The notes under the pieces are model-generated. The model had not been told where the DNA came from. It saw nothing but the letters and a program-made list of their open reading frames with translations, and did not search any database. From positions 186,001-250,000 of the forward strand of contig NZ_MSQD01000001.1 in assembly GCF_002102475.1 (NCBI RefSeq): a stretch of 64,000 nucleotides of DNA, written 5' to 3'. Positions 59,314 to 64,000 of this stretch are shown piece after piece. A program made the translations under genes and the position numbers. Each line of letters opens with the position of its first letter. The stretch's first letter is position 1. The DNA comes from Thermoanaerobacterium sp. PSU-2 (GTDB lineage: Bacteria; Bacillota; Thermoanaerobacteria; Thermoanaerobacterales; Thermoanaerobacteraceae).

Positions 59314-60325
59314 GGCTATTTTTTTCTTCACCATATCCTGTTGATTCTCTGACGATAAGCTGATGAGGCAAAACCACGTGCATATCATCAATAGGCTCTT
59401 TAGCAAGCAGTTTCGTCATAAGCCTCATGCTTACAGCACCTATATCGTATGCAGGCCTTTGTATAGTAGTTATCGTAGGCCTAAACATATACGAAAGATA
59501 CGTGTTATCAAATCCGATAACGTGAATGTCTTCAGGCACACTAAATCCAGAGTCAAATATGGCATTTATTGCAGCGGCAGCCATCTCGTCTGATGCTGCA
59601 AAGACAGCGTCAACATTGTTTTCCAAAAGCTTTAACATTGCAAGGTACGCTTGCCTTGCTTTGAAACTGCCTTCTACCACAAACGACGGCTTAAATCTTA
59701 TTTTCGCTTCAGATAAGGCTTCTTTGTATCCATTTGTCCTCTGTACGCCTCCAATAGGATCGTCAGCAGGTCCGGATATCATGCCTATCTTCTTGTGCCC
59801 TAAAGAAATCAAATATTTGACAGCATCATAAGAGGCTTTTTTGTTGTCTATATTTACATTTGGAAACTCCGACTCGGCATCCTCTGTACCTGCTAAGACA
59901 ATCGGTATACCAATGTCTTTTAGCTGCTGCTTTACAGAATCTCTAATTATATCGCCCATGTATATGATGCCATCAACTTGCTTTTCGCTAAGTATCTCTA
60001 TATAATTCATCTCTTTTTCTTCTTTTTGGTCTGTATTGCACAGAAATATATTGTAAGAATACATGCTGGCAATGTCTTCTATGCCTCTTACAACTTCAGG
60101 ATAAAAGGGACTTGATATATCAGGCACAATAAGCCCTATCGTGTGAGTCTTCTGTATCTTCAGGCTTCTGGCTAAGGCATTTGGCTTATAGCCTGTCTTT
60201 TTTATGGCATCCAACACCCTTTGCTTTGTCTCATCAGTGACAACAGCGCTGTTATTTAAAACTCTCGACACTGTAGCTATAGAAACTTTCGCTTCCCTAG
60301 CCACATCTTTAATAGTAGCATTCAC
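59207..60325 (-). CDS. LacI-family transcription regulator (frame runs through its terminator)
   Basis: A 372-residue frame. The N-terminal LacI HTH (TIKDVAREAKVSIATVSRVLNNSAVVTDETKQRVLDAIKKTGYKPNALARSL, 4-55) and the periplasmic-binding-protein-like effector domain (HTIGLIVPDISSPFYPEVVRGIEDIA to VVLPHQLIVRESTGYG) make a normal repressor of about 333 residues. The last 40 residues (NSLIGYFFHRRF...) are abnormal: they are read through the terminator and antisense to the 3' end of nagA. One extra A in the A7 run at 59319-59325 would give GEEKK-stop at the expected place. A role in amino-sugar control is guessed from position. Confidence 0.88.
   Translation of the reverse strand: MNATIKDVAREAKVSIATVSRVLNNSAVVTDETKQRVLDAIKKTGYKPNALARSLKIQKTHTIGLIVPDISSPFYPEVVRGIEDIASMYSYNIFLCNTDQKEEKEMNYIEILSEKQVDGIIYMGDIIRDSVKQQLKDIGIPIVLAGTEDAESEFPNVNIDNKKASYDAVKYLISLGHKKIGMISGPADDPIGGVQRTNGYKEALSEAKIRFKPSFVVEGSFKARQAYLAMLKLLENNVDAVFAASDEMAAAAINAIFDSGFSVPEDIHVIGFDNTYLSYMFRPTITTIQRPAYDIGAVSMRLMTKLLAKEPIDDMHVVLPHQLIVRESTGYGEEKNSLIGYFFHRRFSHRQSSFLSLYFRQRLLYLRHILLL
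59297..59325. terminator. Bidirectional terminator between nagA and the lacI-type gene
   Basis: A perfect 12-bp stem, AAAAAAATAGCC-AATAA-GGCTATTTTTTT. It serves nagA on the plus strand and the regulator on the minus strand, yet lies inside the regulator's current reading frame. Confidence 0.92.
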
Positions 60326-60454
60326 TCTTTACCACCTCTAAGTTATCGTTTTCTCATACCTTATGGATATTTTACTTTTTTAATGAAAATTTGTCAATAG
60401 ATTTTCGAAAAAATTTTACATTGTTTTTCATAAATCAACAAAAAAAGACGAAGA

Positions 60455-60589
60455 TCACTTGTCTTCATCCTCATCAACATCTTTTTTTCTATCTTTTAAA
60501 ACAAACAAAGGTATAAAAGACATGGCCATGTACATTATGCCTACAACTAAGACCACAAGAATGCTTAGCTTTACGATCAACTGTTCCAC
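60455..60589 (-). CDS. 44-residue single-span membrane protein
   Basis: A short gene with a strong ribosome site (GGAGGTG, 5 nt before GTG) encodes MEQLIVKLSILVVLVVGIMYMAMSFIPLFVLKDRKKDVDEDEDK: one membrane helix (about 6-30) and a charged, acidic C-terminal tail. It lies on its own between the HAD phosphatase and lacI-type genes, and a hairpin with a T-run follows its stop. It resembles the small membrane subunits or assembly peptides common near transporters, but no partner is adjacent. Function unknown. Confidence 0.65.
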   Translation of the reverse strand: MEQLIVKLSILVVLVVGIMYMAMSFIPLFVLKDRKKDVDEDEDK

Positions 60590-60651
60590 AAAACCACCTC
60601 CGGCATTTAAAAAGCCTACTACATTATATGCAAAAGGTGGTTTTATGGTCT

Positions 60652-61482
60652 TTAAACGGCTATAATTTGTTGCCTTGCAAAAATCCTATTTATCGCAAAT
60701 GCGATGCCATCTTCATTGTTTGACTTCGTGACGAAATCCGCCTTTATCTTTACAAGCTCTGGCGCATTTGCCATTGCAACACCAAAACCTGCGTACTCTA
60801 TCATTGATAAGTCGTTGAGATTGTCTCCTACAGCAGCAACAAGCTCCCTCTTAATGTTGTACATATTTGCCAAAGTCTTCAATGCATTGCCTTTGCTGAC
60901 ACCTTTAGCGTTAAGCTCCAAATGGCCACCGCCAGATGTGGAAACAGAAACTATCTTTGAAAGCTTATCATAAACTTCCGGATCTACAGGGGCAGGATTT
61001 TTAATGTCACCTATTGCGTATATTTTAGCAGTGCCTTTTCCCGTATTTTTGATGTATTCAGCAAGATCACCAACAGCATCAACTTCAACCGTATTAAACG
61101 ACAAATACCATTCAACCCTTTCATTCATTTCTTCTACCACTAATTTATCATCGATATATAGATTTACTTGATATCCACTGCTTTTTAATACATCGATGAC
61201 TGCTATGGCATCATCAGGTTGAATCGGGTTATAATAGTACACTTTTTTCGTGTAAATATCTTTTATCAAAGCTCCGTTAAAGCAAATGACAGGTGCATTT
61301 ACCCTAAGCTCTAAAGCATATGGTAATATTGATGAAAACATCCTACCTGTGGCAATGGTATAAATGACTCCCTTTTCTCTCAGCTCATTTATGGCGTTAA
61401 TATTTGCTTCAGATATTTTGTTATTGCTATCTAAAAGGCTTCCATCGGCATCTGTTACAAATAACTTACACATATATTTCAA
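60652..61482 (-). CDS. Cof-type HAD-superfamily sugar/nucleotide phosphatase
   Basis: A 276-residue HAD phosphatase of the Cof (IIB) subfamily. Motif I KLFVTDADGSLLDSNNKISEANINAINELREKG (about 6-38), motif II ATGRMF (about 44-49), cap domain in the middle, motif III lysine in NAKGVSKGNALKTLANMYNIKRE (about 203-225) and motif IV VAAVGDNLNDLSMIEYAGFGVAMANA. Motif I has DADGS where most have DLDGT; both aspartates are kept. Such enzymes dephosphorylate sugar phosphates, FMN or pyridoxal phosphate with broad range. Monocistronic. Confidence 0.92.
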   Translation of the reverse strand: MKYMCKLFVTDADGSLLDSNNKISEANINAINELREKGVIYTIATGRMFSSILPYALELRVNAPVICFNGALIKDIYTKKVYYYNPIQPDDAIAVIDVLKSSGYQVNLYIDDKLVVEEMNERVEWYLSFNTVEVDAVGDLAEYIKNTGKGTAKIYAIGDIKNPAPVDPEVYDKLSKIVSVSTSGGGHLELNAKGVSKGNALKTLANMYNIKRELVAAVGDNLNDLSMIEYAGFGVAMANAPELVKIKADFVTKSNNEDGIAFAINRIFARQQIIAV

Positions 61483-61674
61483 CCCCTACGTTTATTTTTC
61501 TATATCTATATTATAACAGTTTGTAAATTTACATACTATATCATAATTTAGCATAAAACGTTAACACTGAAAATTTTACATTCTCATTTTTTATTTAACA
61601 AACTTTTTACAGTGTATATTTTGCATCAATACTCTCAAAATATATTTGAACATATTAAATGGAAGGGTGGGCTT

Positions 61675-62346
61675 ATGCTTATTATATTTTTTCGCACGTT
61701 AATCCTTTATTTCTTGGTAGTCGTCGTCATGAGAATAATGGGAAAACAGCAGATAGGGCAATTGCAGCCGTACGAATTGGTTGTTGCAATAATGATAGCA
61801 GACCTGGTTGCCGTACCTATGCAAAACAAAGGTATACCACTTTTAACAGGCATAATACCTATTTTTACTTTGCTTATATCACAGCTTTTTTTATCGTATG
61901 TGTCGATGAAAAGCCTGCACGGTCGCGAAATCATCTGTGGAAAGCCTACAGTTCTAATTGACAAAGGAAAAATCCTGACAAAAGAACTTCAAAAAGAAAG
62001 ATACAATATAAATGACCTTTTAGAAGAGCTTAGAGTCATGGGCTATCCAAATATTGCAGATGTAGAGTATGCAATATTGGAGACAAATGGCTGCTTAAGC
62101 GTAATACCAAAAGTCGATAAAAGACCTGTAACACCTAATGACTTAAATCTGACACCACAATACGAAGGACTACCTCTTCCTGTAATAATAGACGGAAAAA
62201 TAATAGAAAAAAACATGGAAATAGCAAATGTGGATATGAATTGGCTTAATGAACAATTGAAGATGTGGAATATAAGCAGCGTAGATAATGTAATACTGGC
62301 ATCACTTGACCCCAATAACGTATTGACAGTTTACAAGAAGGAGTGA
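61675..62346 (+). CDS. DUF421 (YetF-like) membrane protein
   Basis: About 223 residues. Three membrane spans at the N-terminus (LIIFFRTLILYFLVVVVMRIMG, QPYELVVAIMIADLVAVPM, GIPLLTGIIPIFTLLISQLFLSYVSM) precede two cytoplasmic DUF421 repeats (GKPTVLIDKGKILTKELQKERYNINDLLEELRVMGYPNIADVEYAILETNGCLSVIPK, then LPVIIDGKIIEKNMEIANVDMNWLNEQLKMW). This is the YetF/YdfR family found in spore formers, some linked to spore membranes or germination. ATG 61675 follows GGAAGGGTGGG; an upstream frame extension to 61612 has no ribosome site. Overlaps the next transcript region closely. Confidence 0.88.
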   Translation: MLIIFFRTLILYFLVVVVMRIMGKQQIGQLQPYELVVAIMIADLVAVPMQNKGIPLLTGIIPIFTLLISQLFLSYVSMKSLHGREIICGKPTVLIDKGKILTKELQKERYNINDLLEELRVMGYPNIADVEYAILETNGCLSVIPKVDKRPVTPNDLNLTPQYEGLPLPVIIDGKIIEKNMEIANVDMNWLNEQLKMWNISSVDNVILASLDPNNVLTVYKKE

Positions 62347-62354
62347 TACATGAA

Positions 62355-62738
62355 ATGAAGCACGTGATTCCATTGATTGCAGCCATAACTGTCTTAATAA
62401 TACTTGTAGACGTAGCTTCGTACAACTACTTATATACTTCATCCAACAGCATGGAAAAAAAGCTTGAAGTTATAGAACAAAACATAAAGAGTGAAAAATG
62501 GATGAGTGCCAAAACAAATGCTGATGATTTAGAAAAAACTTGGGGAAAAGTAAGCAACAAATGGGCAATTTTGGTTGAGCACAGAGAAATAGACGACATT
62601 GATATGAGTCTTTCAAAGCTTAAAAGCTTTATCGAAACCAAAGACAAAGATTTAAGCCTATCAGAGCTTAAAACATTGAAAGAACTTTATAGCCACATAC
62701 CATCAAATGAGAAGCTGACACTTGAAAACATACTATAA
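62355..62738 (+). CDS. DUF4363 family protein
   Basis: A 127-residue protein with an N-terminal membrane anchor (MKHVIPLIAAITVLIILVDVASYNYL) and a helical outer part (ASKS-like MEKKLEVIEQNIKSEKWMSAKTNADDLEKTWGKVSNKWAILVEHREIDDIDMSLSKLKSFIETKDKDLSLSELKTLKELYSHIPSNEKLTLENIL). WMSAK..DDLEKTW and EHREIDDIDMSLSKLK are typical of DUF4363, a family repeatedly found directly behind DUF421 genes. ATG 62355 (GGAG 11 nt upstream) is chosen; it starts 8 nt after the DUF421 stop. Confidence 0.88.
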   Translation: MKHVIPLIAAITVLIILVDVASYNYLYTSSNSMEKKLEVIEQNIKSEKWMSAKTNADDLEKTWGKVSNKWAILVEHREIDDIDMSLSKLKSFIETKDKDLSLSELKTLKELYSHIPSNEKLTLENIL

Positions 62739-62766
62739 AGACCCGGACTCCCCGGGTCTTTATAGT
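62737..62766. terminator. Bidirectional terminator
   Basis: TATAAAGACCCGG-ACTC-CCGGGTCTTTATA stem between the DUF4363 gene and the convergent secreted-protein gene. Confidence 0.9.
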
Positions 62767-62773
62767 TTACAAA

Positions 62774-63943
62774 TTAATTTTGTGCTGGAACTGTCAACTC
62801 TTTCGCGTTTTTAGCATCGTCAGGCAACACCACGTTGACATTTCCATTTATATTCGAGTAAACCATTGAGCCGCTTACCATTTCCCATTTCAATGGTATC
62901 TCGACTCCTCCAATTTTTGCTCCTTGCTTATAAACGATTTTTACAATCATATCAAGCTTAGACACCTGATTTGTAGTTGCGTCTATATAATAAACACTTC
63001 TTCCATACGCTCCATCGACTAAATCGCTGTACTTCATACCATTCAAAATACTTCCAAGGCCAAGAGCATTTACTAAATCATCAATTTTTGACATATCCGT
63101 AATTTTAGTGTATGCATATACCACATCTACCGCTTTTCCGTTTAAATAGCTTGTACCAGCATATCTATAAAGTACGTCTTTGCTGAAGAGATTATTTTGT
63201 TGTTGCAATTTTTCCAAGTTCATGATGTTTGACATACCTGGAACCGTCATATAGCTCCACTGACCATCAGGTGATTTTACATAAACCTTATCGCCCATCA
63301 TGTACTCTTCTACATCCATTGAGCCTTCATTTGGAATAGTCATGCTAATCGATTCATGGATTCCTTGGTCTAAATTGAAATCAGCATAAACTTGTGTAGA
63401 AACTGTATCAAATGGCAATGCAACACCATTGTTAAAGCCGATGGCAATTTTCATATTGCCACTTATGCTGCCACTCTTCATTGTAGAATTCTTGCTGCTA
63501 TCTATCATATCTTTAACTTTATCGTAATTGTCGAATATATTTGACAATAACTGCTGCCCTTCATCTTCTGTTACTTTATCATTTAGAGAAACATCTTGAG
63601 GAATCAAGCCTTCTTCTAAGGCATATACGTATTCAGGCCCTTCTATCTGATGCGCATCTATCATCGATAGTCCATAAAATCTGCTTAATATGGTAGCAAC
63701 CTGCTGGTAAGTGATTGGATCTGAAAGCATCAAATTTCCTTTGCCATCGCCTTCTAATATATGGTTGCTTTTCACATACTGAGAGATATCCTGTCCAGAT
63801 AAATCAATCCCATATCCCTTTACAAGATCATTTACAAACTCCTGTCTCGTCATGTATGATGGCGACGGCTGCGCTGCTAAACCAAACACTGGAATAGCTG
63901 CAACCAGCATAACTGATAAAAAGAAAGAAACAAACTTTTTCAC
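62774..63943 (-). CDS. Secreted DUF6612-like protein with S-layer-homology-type N-terminus
   Basis: 389 residues. Signal peptide (MKKFVSFFLSVMLVAAIPVF, cleavage near GLAA-QPS, about 24). A region like an SLH domain follows (about 30-150: TRQEFVNDLVKGYGIDLS, DPITYQQVATILSRFYGLS, LNDKVTEDEGQQLLSNIFDNY), which may hold it to the cell wall. The rest (about 160-389) is a beta-rich lipoprotein-like fold, YADFNLDQGIHESISMTIPNEGSMDVEEYMMGDKVYVKSPDGQWSYMTVPG, as in DUF6612/LolA-like secreted proteins. GTG start with GGAGGGG 6-7 nt upstream. Role unknown, perhaps envelope lipid or polymer binding. Confidence 0.8.
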   Translation of the reverse strand: MKKFVSFFLSVMLVAAIPVFGLAAQPSPSYMTRQEFVNDLVKGYGIDLSGQDISQYVKSNHILEGDGKGNLMLSDPITYQQVATILSRFYGLSMIDAHQIEGPEYVYALEEGLIPQDVSLNDKVTEDEGQQLLSNIFDNYDKVKDMIDSSKNSTMKSGSISGNMKIAIGFNNGVALPFDTVSTQVYADFNLDQGIHESISMTIPNEGSMDVEEYMMGDKVYVKSPDGQWSYMTVPGMSNIMNLEKLQQQNNLFSKDVLYRYAGTSYLNGKAVDVVYAYTKITDMSKIDDLVNALGLGSILNGMKYSDLVDGAYGRSVYYIDATTNQVSKLDMIVKIVYKQGAKIGGVEIPLKWEMVSGSMVYSNINGNVNVVLPDDAKNAKELTVPAQN

Positions 63944-64000
63944 AATAACCCCTCCTTGACTTGTTTGTTAATTTTCAATCAGTTATATTTTACCACTTTA

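Noticed and set aside
1-64000. CRISPR arrays, rRNA genes or prophage blocks
   Set aside because: No regularly spaced direct repeats, no rRNA segments and no phage structural genes were found on either strand.

Overview
The window looks like part of the chromosome of a motile, spore-forming, low-GC thermophilic clostridium. Protein sequences and gene order point to Thermoanaerobacterium or a close relative (inference from protein character, not a database match). Evidence for this includes many TTG/GTG starts with strong GGAGG sites, spore genes (YyaC, GerMN/Gmad2, Spo0E-like), a Bacillus/Clostridium-type flagellar block (yvyF-flgM-flgN-flgK-flgL-DUF6470-fliW-csrA-hag), rubrerythrin/peroxiredoxin and bacteriohemerythrin. 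Most genes are on the minus strand, so operons read from high to low coordinates.

Layout. 1-14.7 kb: start of an argF-like gene, an amidohydrolase, a TVP38 membrane protein, a metallophosphoesterase, a complete IS607-type element (serine recombinase plus TnpB), tex, prfB (with a programmed frameshift), secA, bacteriohemerythrin, a NiaR-like repressor, DUF5317, a membrane HD-GYP protein preceded by a 27-residue hydrophobic peptide gene, and an unknown gene. 14.7-18 kb: hpf (sigma-H-type promoter), a polar amino acid ABC transporter and a zinc-ribbon protein. 18.1-21.5 kb: flaG-fliD-fliS-FlgN/FliT-like chaperone and a small Spo0E-like phosphatase. 21.5-24.9 kb: a radical SAM/DUF4130 DNA-repair-type pair and an NlpC/P60 peptidase. 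24.9-35.5 kb: one long operon for a legionaminic-acid-type sugar plus a Maf-type flagellin glycosyltransferase. 35.6-43.6 kb: a LAGLIDADG endonuclease, an intron-split flagellin gene and the late flagellar genes. 43.6-50.5 kb: recD2, a ComK-like gene, an HD-GYP protein, metK with a SAM riboswitch, rubrerythrin, peroxiredoxin and three tRNAs. 50.7-64 kb: a phosphodiester glycosidase, spore-related genes, a two-component system, nagA with a LacI regulator, a HAD phosphatase, DUF421/DUF4363 and a DUF6612-like secreted protein.

How the genes work together. Six sigma-28-type promoters (TAAA-like, about 15 nt, then GCCGATAT-like) precede flagellin, flaG-fliD-fliS, comF-yvyF, flgM, the Spo0E-like gene and the entire sugar/Maf operon. 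Filament parts, their predicted sugar decoration and a sporulation brake would therefore be switched on together. FliW-CsrA sits just upstream of flagellin, whose leader holds a GGA-loop hairpin of the CsrA-binding type.

Most notable. The flagellin reading frame stops early (ending MLEGIAA). A second exon encoding [15 protein letters not shown] lies 337 nt downstream, and the sequence between folds as a group I intron with a recognisable P1 (AUGCU/GGCGU with the U-G pair). The intron has no ORF. A LAGLIDADG endonuclease gene lies convergently just past exon 2, outside the intron. Other points of interest are the deacetylase/formyltransferase pair inside the sugar operon, the 27-residue peptide gene enclosed by an inverted repeat, and a lacI frame that runs through its own terminator.
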